NCBI GenBank assembly: GCA_023846275.1
Contig: CM043870.1
Span: 12,161,527-12,225,526 of the forward strand
Source of the DNA: Vanilla planifolia
Lineage: Eukaryota > Streptophyta > Magnoliopsida > Asparagales > Orchidaceae
Direction of reading: 5' to 3'
DNA: 64,000 bases
Shown: piece after piece, positions 22,541 through 35,490 of the stretch
Layout: every line of letters begins with the position of its first letter
How positions within the stretch are numbered: position 1 is the stretch's first letter
Notes under the pieces: model-generated
What the model was told of the DNA's origin: nothing
What the model saw: only the letters and a program-made list of their open reading frames with translations
The model's database searches: none
Position numbers and translations under genes: made by a program

Positions 22541-24880
22541 AATCTTTTATCCTATATAAGCTACCATTTAAGTACTCACTCATGTTCTAAATCCTTGGCT
22601 TAAAACCTTGAAGTGCACCCCTTATTTTTAATATTAGTTTTACATGAATTCTATTAATGATCAGCATGCCTCATAAGAAAAACTAAGCCTACATAACCCT
22701 ACCAAAGGCCTCATTTGAGCCAAATACACCTCTTAGATCAACATCTAAGGTGTTGATCTATAGCCTAAGAGTCTAATTCTAAGCTACTTATGAACTCGCC
22801 TAATAGTCTAGGCTAGTTTAAGGTTTAGTTAATATCCAAGAGAACAATTAGCCCATTGGCCTAGAGTAGCATCACTCCTATGGGAAAAACTAAGATATCT
22901 AACTCAATTCGACCCATATCTAAGTGTTATCGAGAACATTGCTAACCATAACTTCATTCCCACCAAGTGCTTGATGTGCTCAGTCTAATACTTATTCTAT
23001 CTTTGGGGTTTCCTTATTCAAAATTAAAGTCTACAAAATTTAGATAATCTTAACCAAGCTATTTTATGATTAATTCCTATGCTATCCTTATCCTAATCTA
23101 AGTTCTATTGAACTCATATTTTACTTGACATCCTTAATAGGGTTACTTAGGTACGTAAGCTTATCAAAGGATTATAATTTTATCTTTAAGTAATTCAATT
23201 TAAAAATCTTATATATTCAAATTTTAAATCTAGAACATTCAATTTTAAACCTAAGTTATTTAAATTTTAAATCTCTAAATAATAAAATTTCAAACCTTAG
23301 GTTCTCTTCGTAAATCCAATAGCCCTTTAAACCTAGTTTGAGCTAATCAAGCCTATTAGTTAGCCTTTTAAATTTCCAATTCCTAAATCCTTCTTAATTG
23401 AACCCTAACCCTTTTTGTTAAGCCTAATTGAGATAAAACGTCAACCCTAGCTTTCTTTTATGGTCAACCCAAGCCTCTTAAGACTCCTTCCTCACAAGGA
23501 ACCTAAGAGTTATGCATGCCTCAGAAGCCATCTAAAGTCTTTTCTAAGGTCTCTCCTTGGAACAAAAGCCTTTGGCCAGGCTTTATAACTTAGCCCCAAG
23601 GCATTACCTAAGTCAAAAGCCCCTATTTTGCCACAAAATTTAGTGTTTAGGTTCAATCCTTATGAAGGAAAATATCATGTGTTCTTTGTGGCATCTCTTA
23701 GCATAAACTAAAATATTGGTTTTAAGTTTTCATGTCACAATTCGTCATCATGTCATACTTAATCCTAAGTTAATATAACTATGGCATTCATTGCTAAATC
23801 TCATTATTTTAATGTAAGCATAATTTCACATTTATCATAATAAGGCCTAAAGCATTATATATAGAACAAAACCAAGCTACTTCATGATAAAAAAATTTAT
23901 CCTAATCATTGCTCAAGTCGTGGTTTGATGCAATCTTAATTTCATCCAACACATGGTTACAATTTTATCATAATAAACTCAAAATTTGATCTATCATTAA
24001 TCAAATTTATCGTATTCATGAGTACTAGTTAACTTTTTAACAATCAAATTGATGAAATAATTCATTATCGAATAACAAGTTTGGAACAACGTTTTCTTCC
24101 ATTCCAAAATGAAATAATTGCATCAATCTAATGCTTACACTTGATAATGTATTGAAATTAATATCATAAGTTCTATTACATCAAGGATGTTTTCATGCAC
24201 AATTTCACAATAACATCATGATATGGTCAAGCATGTTGCACAAATTCCAATTAGCTAAATTAATGAAATTAATGCTTGAATCAATAATGAAATTTCATGT
24301 AAACATGAACACACATTTTGATAACTAAAATGAGAACATAATGGCCTAGTTACCATCAATATGAGCTAAACTTAATAGATGAATTCTTAGTTTTAAGAGA
24401 GAAGAGTAGTATAGATCTTTACAAAAATTCTATTTGCATGCTTGTTAGAAAATTACTTTATGATTGTTATCCTTTCATGTTTCAGGGTTTTTATGCAAGG
24501 TTAAAGGCTCCCTACCTTAAAAACTTGGAAGAGGTCCATAACAAAAGGTCTTCTGAGTTTGAGATCTCTCCCATCTTCCTTGCTCGTGACTTTACCCTTT
24601 CGTTTTTCTTCTCTTAAGTAGATTTTCTTAGAAATTTCATGATAAAGTATTACAAAAAATTTAGTCCTAATGATTTTCTAATAGCTTATATAACTAATCA
24701 ATTGGTCCTTTAATCAAGGGATATCTTGGTAGGATTTTACCAACCTATCCTTACATTAAGAGTTCATGCATACAAGGGTTTGATTTAACTATTAATTTCT
24801 TTCCTTTAATCAACTCATTAAATCCTAATTTTAAGAAATCTCATGCAAATCTTTCTATTGCCTCATGGTTGGAAATATAT
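22540..24880 (-). repeat. diverged LTR-like repeat (family K, copy 2)
   Basis: No coding sequence is seen. Parts align with 28000-30200: for example AGAAGCCATCTA occurs at about 23526 and 28266 with similar sequence on both sides, then an AAGGCAT...TTTTGCCA stretch in the same order. The pyrimidine-rich 3' part (24480-24620) also resembles 9760-9950 and 29560-29700. A minus-strand TATA-like TTATATAAG occurs near 24690. I infer an old gypsy LTR on the minus strand; neither end nor a target duplication could be fixed. Confidence 0.4.
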
Positions 24881-26600
24881 CAAGATAGGCATGGTCTGCA
24901 ACCTACCTTTAAGGCCATGAATGAAATCACATTTAAGCCACCTTATCTCATATTTTAAGATATACATGATAAGATTCAATTTTATATCTTTATCATTCAA
25001 TTTTCCAAATTCAAATTTGAATAATATTAATAATTGTAATATATTTATACATAACTCAAAATCTAAAAGATTTATTAAGGACAATGGTACTCAATCAAGT
25101 GGTTCATACACTAAGCTAGCAAATTTGATAGGTGTAAATTCTGCATATTTCATAAAGATCATAATCATACCACTACTGAATACAAAACCCTAAATCCTTG
25201 ATTGAGATACAACTAAAAGAAGGGAACCTTTAGGAGTTTCAAGTTGAGAAGGCTTATTCAACTTCTGTTTTGTGAAAGAAAAAATCATCATGCTACTTTA
25301 TCCTCAGTAGCTCATCATGTTAAAGCCTTGCCTCTAAGCTTTTGAGATATGGATAAGTCTTCACTTAAGATTATCTACATTATATTTGGAGAAAATCAAT
25401 CCTACTTAAAAAGATTAACTTTGAAGAACTTTCAGAATTATTTTGGTAGCCAATGAGACCACTTAATGACCTAATCAAGCTTCTATCAATTTCAATAAAA
25501 AGGACTGTCCCTTTTTAGCAACCCTTATGTTAATGCCATAGTCATCTCTTCATTGATCATGAATATCAATGTTTGTCTTATGCTCATTAACATTTATTGC
25601 TTTGCTTATCATGTATTCCTTGATGCCCTTGACAAGATTGGAATCAATGGAAGCCTTTGTCTTCTAATCACTGACTCTCTTTTAGGCTTCTTAAAAGGTA
25701 CTACAAAACCTAAATGAACTATCACACTACCACTAATACTAAGAAGTTCTTCTAGTTTGGTAATGCATATAATAAGCTTCTTAGTGGTAGTTGCTTCATC
25801 CTTTTATAACATCATCCTTACTCATCTAATAAAGAATAGCTTTAGAATGAAAATTTTTGCACACCATCATATACATCAACTTTTACTCTCCAATGAATGT
25901 CATTAAAATTTAAGAATATTTTTTACAATCATGATGCCTCTATGTGAATAAAATAAATCTTTATTATTGAGCTTTATCTCTATTTGCAACTTTCTTTCTC
26001 GTGATCCCTCTGATGCTTCAAAATTTATAATTATTTCTTCTAATCTTAATAAATTAGAAAGTATTATCTTGAACATTTTATCTAAGTATATTAGTCTTTT
26101 TTCATGATACATTCATATTTACCTCAAATAGAACATTTAGTGTTGTAGGACTTCCCTAATAATAAACTTAACCACCTTATTATTTGTAAAGAAAAGCGTG
26201 TCTTCCACTAAGAAAAGTTGTTTATCATAAAAGGAGAAATCTCAAATATTTTATAGGCTAATTTTATTCCTCCCATTCAATATCTTAACCAACTTGCCAA
26301 TGTCATAACATTGAAGAAAAAGCAATGAGAAGCTGTGCTTGTGCATAGATTATATTAATGGACCTCAATTATACAATTCTAAAAGACTCTTATCCTCTCT
26401 CTCTCTCATTGATGATATTGTGAACTTAATCACTACATTTAATTACTTAAATTTTATAAATGATTTTTTTGAATATTATTATATTAAGATAATGAAGGAG
26501 GATTTGGAAAGAATATCTTTCATCATTAACTTTAGGACATTTTATTACAAAATCTTACTTTTTTTTATAATTTGAATTTTATTCAATGAGAAGGTTTTTT
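24880..26600. other. unassigned stretch with an unidentified 69-codon minus frame
   Basis: Nothing here was assigned to a transposon family. A minus-strand frame at 25903-26112 is open for 69 codons and has a varied composition, including LRLEEIIINFEASEGSRERK, unlike the poor composition of random AT-rich frames. A separate minus-strand stretch near 25690-25770 reads ITKLEELLSISGS and VIVHLGFVV. I do not recognise either. They may be scraps of a retrotransposon or of a captured gene; no start, splice sites or domain support a real gene. Confidence 0.3.
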
Positions 26601-28000
26601 GTCATGCCATGTTTATTACATTAGAGCACTACCATGTTCTAAATTGATGCGAGTAGTATAGTCACACTAATATGATCTATTATTTGAAGGAATTTGTCTA
26701 GACAGTGCCACTAGATAAGTCCAATGAGAATATCATATTTGGCTAATGAACAATCATCTATGTGATAGACAGACTTGGTTGATCTAGTGTGATACGCTAG
26801 AGTGATTATATTATTTTAGTGACATTATGTACATGGATTGTACATATCTAAAGCAATAATTCGAAGTATCATTGTAGAATGATGATGTCCTATTAATGAA
26901 CAATAAAAGAATACATAGATCATATATATCCAATGTAGTAACAAAAAGCATCACCATAAAATGAAGATGTCAAACTATGAATAGTAAGGACAATGCATAA
27001 TACAAAAAATCATAATATATTGCATGATAAGTTATAAAATAATGAAGTTATCAATTTTTTCCTATCATACAAGAGATAATCACTAATATTGATAAATCTT
27101 ATCCTATATGATGTTCATATTTAAGGGTATTGAATCTCATCCATTTTGATAAGATCCTTTAATGTTAAAAAATAACAATAAACCTAACTAAAGGATGATC
27201 AACTTATTTTTAAAAGATAGAGACCCAAAAATTTGGAACCTTACATAGATGACCTTCTAGCTGAAATGACTTAAGATTTATGACCACAAAGAAACTTTTG
27301 ATATGTGCCAAAAGATTGAAATGCGATGAGTCCTCTCAAAGTTCTTAATTAGTACATCTTCAAGCATGTTCATAAACTTCATTGTTTTTAAATAAGGGAT
27401 TTATGCTAATCTAAATAAATAAAAGAATTCAAAATCATTTCTTCCCCAAATAATCATTGAGATATCAAACATCTAGCTAGATGCATGATAGGACAACCAT
27501 TTTAGGTTTATGTATAGAGATAAAACTCAACCACTCTTCAAGTTGCTCTAAACATGGTCCATATTTTAGTGGACTAATCTATATGAGTGCTTTCCAAGAG
27601 CATAAAGCCAACAAGTCTTAGTCTCTGCTCTTATAAAGCTTAGTCTTAAGGTAACATTAATTTATTTCTTATCTACATCAAGTTCATATATTAGTTTTTG
27701 TCTTATTTGAGATGACATTGGAGTTTAGCACCTAATCAACTATATCTCTCACACTCACTTCCAAGCCTAACTAGAGCTAACTTAGCACTTCACTTGAACT
27801 TAGCTTCATCATTTACTATTATCCAATCCTCTTATATCAAGCATAAAAAGACTGGATTATCATATCCATTGCTATGTTTATATAACTCCTTCTCCTTAGA
27901 AACTATAAGTGGAAAAAAATATTAGCCTTCGAATAAGTCAAGCAATATGATGATCATCATCCATAAATCCAATCAAGCATAGCCATGATAATTATTTTCT
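26600..28000 (+). other. possible LTR relic without coding sequence
   Basis: No gene is seen. The part around 26700-26830, with ATGTGATAGA followed by a TGATAT/ATTATATTATTTTAGTG stretch, resembles 30540-30620. The style matches LTRs of SIRE-like copia elements, but I could not find ends or a partner LTR. Confidence 0.25.
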
Positions 28001-30200
28001 ACTATAATCATGCATGGATAAGAATATCATCTACAAACCCTAAGTCATACATGACAAAAACATCACCTACCATCCCAAGTTACACATAAAAATTATGATC
28101 TTGCTACCAAGCTAAACCCAATCTAACTTCATCTCACTCATTCTTAGCTAACTCTCAAACAATCTTGCTAGCCTAAAGAAGACCTTCACTTAAGTTATCC
28201 TTCTTCTCAAGTCCAAACAAATGCCTCCCAAGTTTCCTACCAAGAAACTGAGAGCTCTAAGCACCATAGAAGCCATCTATGTAATCGTAAGGTCTTAATC
28301 ATGCCTTTCATGACCTTAATTGAGCAATGTAACCAAGATATATGTGCATACCTAAGGCATATAAAAATTTTTTGCCATAAAAATCATTACTTTGTTTGGG
28401 TACAAACATAATATCCTACCTAGGAGTTCATGATGTAAACATGGATCTTATTTGCAAAAGAATAAAATCAATCATTTTCCTTAGACTTCTTGATTTGTTC
28501 ATGGGTGAAATCTTTGTGTCATGATACTACTCGTTGGTAACATATACCAAGCATCAAGGATTAAGTGCTCATGCCATATTTTCGTGGTCTTGTTCTAGGA
28601 AATCATTAGTTCTCCATGAGATAACTTAATCATTAAACCATTGCATAAAATGAATTGTGTCATCTTGAGCAAGAATATAACATAGTGATTGCATCTCAAT
28701 TTTCTTCATTTTCCAACTAAAATAAAACCACATTACAAACATAATAAATTTTAAGATTATTAAATAAAAATAATTTCTTAGCAATGTGAGCATGAATTAA
28801 ATTTATATCATTAATCAAATCTTAGTTTCATGGTTCCTTGCTTTCAAACATGACATAATTCCTTATCATTCATGATTACTGTCATGCAAGAGTTAATCTA
28901 CCAAATTCATGAGACCCATCACAACCTAAGCTATCAAATTTTTGCAGGGAAATATTCACATTAAGGGGGTATAAATCTCAGGTATGGTAAAAGCTTAAAT
29001 TAATCAAGCTATATTTCACATATTTCATGCAATGTCATGAGATCATAAGGAAACTTGGTTTAAGAATGCTATAAATCATCAAAACCCTAACATTAAGCTC
29101 TCCAATATGGAAGAAAATAAAACATTCATCAAGGTGATTCCACATCTTCATGATATTAATCATGGTGTAATTTGGATCCATACTTAAACATTACATTAAA
29201 CCATCAAAATCACATAAATCTATCTCGATTATGGCCATAATATATGATCCCAATGATCTAATTCAATTCCCTTGTAAATAACATAAATGTCACATCATAT
29301 GCATGCTTTAAATTTCAATTTTGTAGAATCATATCTCATTTTCTACCATAATGAATTTTTTTAAACAATTTAATCTAGGTTTCATTTGAAAGGAATAAAG
29401 TATAACTCTTCATAATCAAACCCAACAACTATAACATGCATTCATTAGAAAATATTAATTTAATACCTAGAGTATAACAAAATTTAATGCATGACCTTAA
29501 TGTTCATCTTACAATTAAGTTTTGAAGTGAACTATTCTAAAGAAAGTCTCCTTCTTGCTTCCAACTTGTGGTTTCGCTTCATTTTTCCTTTCTCATAGAT
29601 TGCCTCCTTGCCTTGGCTCCTCTCAGTTTGAATCTCCATGCTCCTTCATGCAACTAGTTTTTCTAAACCTCTAGCCAAAACTACCCATGATGACTTTTTT
29701 ACTTGATCATTTAAGGTTCTTGCCCTTAAGGAACATAATGTAATTCTACTAGAATCTAATTACTATGAAATTTCTCATGATTTCCCTCTTAATTCAATTT
29801 GCAAAAGTTGCCTCATACCCTTAATGGATGGTAAAAACCTTCCTTATTTATGGTTATTCATTTGTTTGGGATTAAAGGCAATGCAAATTTGCTTTCTTAA
29901 TTATACAAATTCAAAGAAATTTAAATTCCAAACATTCCTAAGCCATGCCATCACCCTAGATTTTTTTAATTGAAGGGATTCGTGCAAATTGCAATGTTAA
30001 CTCATAGTTGTGAATAAGGTTATGGTCATACAAGGTGAATATAAGAATCCTACCACCCATCCTATGCATAACAAGTTTACATGATAACTCCAATTAAATC
30101 ACTTAGTTTACTAAATCAAGGGGAAGGAATCACATAGATTGGTTAAGGTCCAATGTAAGCTTGCCAAAAATGATGGATGTACATCAACCCATAGATGAAT
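28000..30200 (-). repeat. diverged LTR-like repeat (family K, copy 3)
   Basis: Non-coding. It shares an ordered series of short matches with 22540-24880, the clearest being AGAAGCCATCTA at about 28266, and its pyrimidine-rich part (29560-29700) resembles 9760-9950. Since the minus-strand gypsy gag-pol at 31937-34900 lies just upstream in its own orientation, this could be that element's 3' LTR, but integrase is missing between them and another LTR-like block intervenes. Confidence 0.4.
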
Positions 30201-31936
30201 TTGCTCTCGATGGTGTGGAAACCATGATGAGTAGTCATTACATATTTTTGGAATGGTTAGATTGTTAAAAACCTATGCAATGCTTCATTTGGCACATATG
30301 CCTTGCATCATATTCATATATCCCATTTACATTTGTACTCATGCATAACTAATTAATTTTGTTCATAGATTATGAGTGATCATTTGTTTGTGCAAAACTT
30401 TTAAGTTAAAAATTAAGAAAAATGCACAAATAGCATGATAAGATAGAATTGTATCAAGAAACATTGAAATAAAAAATATTGGCAATATGTTAAATATGTA
30501 CTAATCATATTGTGTGATGTCATTATTGTATAATGAGACTAGTTCATCCATGTGATAGAACAAGAGTTTGGACTTGGCAATCAAGTATCCGAGTTGATAT
30601 ATTATGTTATTTTTATAGTTTAATGTATCTTATTATATAGTATGACATCTATTTAGTATTTTGTACATAAGAGATGATGAAATTGTTAATATTCATATAA
30701 TGTAATATCTTATAGCAAGCCAATATAATCTTAATTATACAAATACCATGTAGGCTACTTTGTAAAGCTAAAGTGCTTCATATAGTCCAATGCATACTTA
30801 TAAAAACTTATGATCAAGTTATGTAGTTTATAGTCCAGGCAGATCAATGTTATTGTATAATACAATGATCATTTTGTATAGTATGATACATCTCAAACTT
30901 GAGAGGTGAAGACTAAGGTAATTGGTGGTGAAGCTAAAGAGCTTTGTATAGTGTGATGCTAGTAATATTATGATATGATGTATATCAAACTAGAGAGATA
31001 TATGTTCATAGTTAGGCATGTTAAGATGCCAATGAACTTTATATAATATGATAATTATAATTATATCTGTATGATCCTTCTTACTTTCATAAGATAGATC
31101 AGATGCACTAATGGTATAGATGATCAGTATCTTGAGTAGTATCATGTAATATGAACCCCCTAGTCTTATAATATGAACAAAACCAAAAATCATAATAACT
31201 AGTTAATCACATTTGGAAATTTCAACTTAGTTATTTGTATCCATTGAGACTTCTTAAATATAGTGTTAATCTTCATTCTCATATAACTAGAACCTCAAAT
31301 TTATTGAGAAGAGACAAATACAACTTTCATATGATTGTATTAATAGCGAAATTGCTTTAGCCAAGATTAACTCTATGAATCCTTACTTAGGTTGCATTCT
31401 TACTATGAGAATGGATCTTGAAGCTAATTTCAAGAATTCTTTCTTTTTTTCATTATTTCAAGATTTAGTAACTTCTTTACATACACTCACTTGGTGTTTC
31501 ACTTGAAGGATACTTAGTTATAGGCTACTTGTACAAGCTCCCTTATCAATACTTATAATTATTTTTCAGCTTTGCTTTTTGTTTTTGCTCTTATACTAGG
31601 ACTATTGTGGGCCTCCTTTGTTTAGCTTTTTGTGTTGATTTAATTTGTATGGATCTTTGGTTTTTAAGGACATTTCACTTAACTACCAAGTGGTTATTTT
31701 AGTGTGTAAGTGTTGCAATTGGACAGGGAGTAAGAATGTAGGTGTTTTATGTGCAGTTAAACCACCTCAAAATTCACATATCATTATACTCGTACAAAGT
31801 ATTTTAAAACTAATCAAGAGTTTTTATTGAAAATAATCTTAGAATAAGTAACCATAAATACAAGAATAAAAGCTTTACTAATAGCTTTCTTGTGTTAAAG
31901 TTTTTGTTATGCATAATTCACCGTCTCTCTTGCGCA
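30200..31936 (+). repeat. copia LTR-like block with repeated TGTATA-TATGATA motifs
   Basis: Non-coding. Near its right end it has GAATGTAGGTGTTTTATG, then GTTAAACCACCTCAAAATTC (31735-31775) and AATTCACCGTCTCTCTTG (31916-31933). These parallel the end of the solo LTR at 13784-15643 (GGATGTAGGC, GTCGAACCACCTTAAAA, AATTCACCCCCC). The block therefore looks like a plus-strand SIRE-type LTR ending near TGCGCA at 31936. The start is not fixed. It abuts the minus-strand gypsy pol, which may be the sequence it interrupted. Motifs like TGTATAGTATGATA recur between 30525 and 31050. Confidence 0.45.
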
Positions 31937-34900
31937 AAAGCTATTCTCTCTATCTTTGTAAATAAATTCTTTTGAATCTTATAAACATTCTACCAATATT
32001 GCATCTTCCTTAAAACTTCTCTTATTAGTATCTAATATTACATTGAGTTGCATCTTATTAATCTTAATTAATAATTGTGCTTCTTCCATCGTTGGTTAAG
32101 CATATATTACCACATTATCTTTTTGTGTAAGATATGTATTCATATGTCATAGTCCTTAATTAATGCCAACCAACACGGTTGCCTTAAGTTAAGCTCTTTT
32201 TGAGTGAAAATGTATTTTAGGCTCTTATGGTCTAAGTTAATTTGAGCCTTAAAACTAAACAAATAATGCCTCCAAGTTTTTAGGCAACTATAATAGCCAT
32301 CAGCTTTTGTCATGCATGGTATAATTCTTTTCATGAGGCTTGAGTTGTTTAGAAGTATAAACTATAACCATTCTTTTTTATAATCCTTTATAACGATGCA
32401 TCCATATACACTTGGAAATCTTTTTCTATCACTAGTATAGCTAGTGCTAATGCAATTGTTAGTTTGTGCTTTAAATTTTGAAAATTATCCTCACACTTTT
32501 GATCCTAATTAAATGGAATCACCTTTTGAGTGAGCATTATCAAGGGTTTAAAAATTTGTGAGAGTCCTTTAATAAACCTTTTTTTATAATAACCTTACCA
32601 ATAAAAAACTTAATATTTTTATGACATTTGCAAGCATAGGCAAATCTATTAGCATTGCAACTATTGAGAATCTACAACTACTACACCTTTGGCACTAATG
32701 ACATGTCCCAAAAATGGGACACTCTTTAGTTATAAGCTATATTAAGAACTTTCAATATAGTTATGGTCCTTTCAATCATTGGAACACCATCTCAAAATGT
32801 TAAGTATGCTCATATTCACTCCTTGAATTGATTAAATATCATTAATGAATATTGAGATAAATTTATCAAACTATTGTCTCAATACATTATTCATAATTTT
32901 CATAAAAATAGTTAATGCATTTATTAATCTAAATGGGTGCACAAAAAATTCATAATGACCATATCTAGTGAGGATTAGTTATATTCAATATATCTTTCTC
33001 TCAAATCTTCTATTAGAAATGTCCTAATCTTAAATCAATCTTTGAGTATACATTGACTTCTTGCAATTGATCAAATAATTCACCTATCAAAGGTAATGGA
33101 TATTTATTTTTTTTATGATTTAGCTTAATGCCCAAAAATCTATGCACATGCAAAAGACCCATTTTTTAATAAAGAATATCATGCTCCCAATTATGAAAAA
33201 ACTCAATTTGATGAACGTCATATCAAAGCTCTTGTAAGTGACTCTTAATTTCCTATAATTTCCTAGGTGCCATTTGATATGGTGCATTTAATATTTGTTT
33301 TATTCAAAACCTTAATTCATAAGCAAATAATCTTCCAATTTGTGCATTATTGGCTTGTCTTTGGCTCTTTTTAAATTGTGCCTTTCATAAAAATATGGTA
33401 ACACTCACATCTATTTTGTGTTAATTCCTTTCATTTTTATTATAGACAAAGTGGTTCTTTTCTTAGCTTTCCAAAACAGTCCGCATTTGATCCATCTTCT
33501 AATTTAATATATATGCCTTTTTCTCCAAATAATCTATAATAACTTTATGAGTTACTAATTAATCTACTCCCAAAATTATGTAAAAATCCTTGATATTGAT
33601 TAATATTAATTTGGAATTCAATAGTGTTTTGATGATTTCCACATCCTCGACAATATATTGATCTACACTTTTAATTTATCAATCAGTAAGCTGATAAAGA
33701 TTTTTTAATTATCTCAATTAAGCTATCAAAAAAAAAACTAGTGTTTTAGATATGAATGAATGAAATTCTCCATAAGTGACTAAAACAACAAGTTTTAAAT
33801 AATTTTAAAATACCTTTGATAACATGAAGGGATGATGGAGCTTCATTATGATTGATGACGTAGACTACAAGGTTAAGCTGTTTGAGATTGAGTGTAGGCT
33901 TGCCTTTTTTTGATATTGTTGTTATTCTTATTTTTTTATGAGGGTTCTCCTTGTAGGAATACCCTTACATTCTTGCTTTCTTTTGATTTCTTTTTCTCAT
34001 GTGAACATTCTTTAGCATAATACCCAAAATTTTCACAATTAAAGTACTTTATTCCTTTGTTCTTGCATTCTTCTTTGTGAAATTTTCCACAAATTTGACA
34101 ATTAGAATTTTCCTTAATTCATTCCTTGAAGTTTAATCTTTGTTCTGATTAGCCTTATTGAACCCTTCATAAGAGAAATTTCATATCCTCTCATTTGTTC
34201 CCTTCTTACTTTCTATCAAGACAAGGTCTTATTCTATTCTTCTAATAGCTCCCACTAATTTCTTACAAGATTCAAACTTTATCCATGCTAGCATATTCCT
34301 CATAGCATCACATACTTTTTTTAAGTGCTAACATCTCTATTTTTTAGTAATTAGCATCTTTGGAGCATACCTGTAGCAAATGTCTCCTCATACTTGTTTA
34401 TTGTTAGGTTTATTTGATGCAATCTTGATAAATCATCCTATACTTTTCCCTTGGTAGATTAAGGGATATACCATTCTAAAAATGCTTAATGGAACTCCTA
34501 AATGATATTTCTAAGTTGGTTGTATTCAAGTCCACTAGTGTCTTATTGCACTATCCAATACCAAGACTATTAATGGTACTCTAAGTTGATCATTGCAAGC
34601 TATGTTATCAAATAATATTTCAATTATTTTCGACCAATCTTCTATAAAAAATGAATTTACATTATCTCTAAGGTGTCATGGTCACAGTCATAAAAATTAT
34701 TCCATAATCTTTTAGCTTGATATGCACTTGAAATTTGTTCATGTTTGTTTTATACTTCTTTTCTCAATTAGATCCCTCAACACCCTCTCTCTTTTGTTAT
34801 GATCAACTTCTCCTTATGTCATGATCCATTCATTTTTGGAATTATTCACTTCCTCCACATAATTATTCAATTTTTTATGACAGTTTACCTAATCATGCAT
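31937..34900 (-). pseudogene. Ty3/gypsy gag-pol remnant, minus strand (Tekay/Del-like)
   Basis: Reading down the minus strand: a capsid part (34350-34700) with DQLRVPLMVL and DDLSRLHQINLTINKYEETF; two linked zinc knuckles at about 34000-34115, CQICGKFHKEEC followed by a C-x2-F-G-x4-KEC version, an arrangement typical of plant Tekay/Del chromoviruses; reverse transcriptase with GHYEFFVHPFRLINALTIFM (about 32905-32965), a decayed catalytic YIDD-like box, and VPFLGHVISAKG (about 32690-32725); and RNase H with LKTWRHYLFSFKAQINLDHK and SLKYIFTQKELNLRQ (32160-32290). Integrase is not seen; the sequence stops in the RNase H to integrase spacer near 31937. Frames are broken throughout; the longest open piece is 64 codons. 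Confidence 0.85.
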
Positions 34901-35490
34901 TTCATAAATATTGAAATTTAATTCATCATGGTTGCATAATGGAGTGCAAAATTAAAAATCCACCAAAAAATCTCTTTATTGAAATCATGTATTACATCAT
35001 TCTCTACAAGCATTTCTAAATTTATTATGCATTCTAACTATCATACTAAGTGTTTCTACCTAGTTCAATTCTCTCATCATAAGTCAATTTTGTTTTCTTC
35101 TACTAATTAGCATGCTATACAATCCATCTTTGTCTACTACTCATCCATCCATGGTTAACTCTCTAAACTATTCATCAATGTAGTACACTTTTGCTAATTT
35201 CCATAACATGTCATGCTTCTTCACATACTATACATTAGGTCCATAGCTATTCCTTATACAAAGGATCTCCCAATATTTAGCAACTCTTATTTTATAATTT
35301 TTTTCTATCTTACAATGCAAATCCTCTAACTTAATGAAGTACTGAACTATCCAACTCATGTAATGTATTGTTGTTATTCAATAAAGAACATATTTCTCTT
35401 AGTTTTCTCATTCTTGGATTTGTGTTGTTGATTTTAAACTTAACATACTATATTTACTTACTAGCATACCACACATTTTTACTAGGGTTT
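34900..35490. other. no feature recognised
   Basis: AT-rich sequence upstream (in element orientation) of the minus-strand gypsy gag. It should hold the gag start and primer-binding site if the element were complete, but I could not recognise either. Confidence 0.3.

Noticed and set aside
31645-31830. 61-codon plus frame as a cysteine-containing peptide gene
   Set aside because: It overlaps the conserved LTR 3' landmark (AAACCACCTCAAAATTC), so the reading frame is chance within a non-coding LTR.
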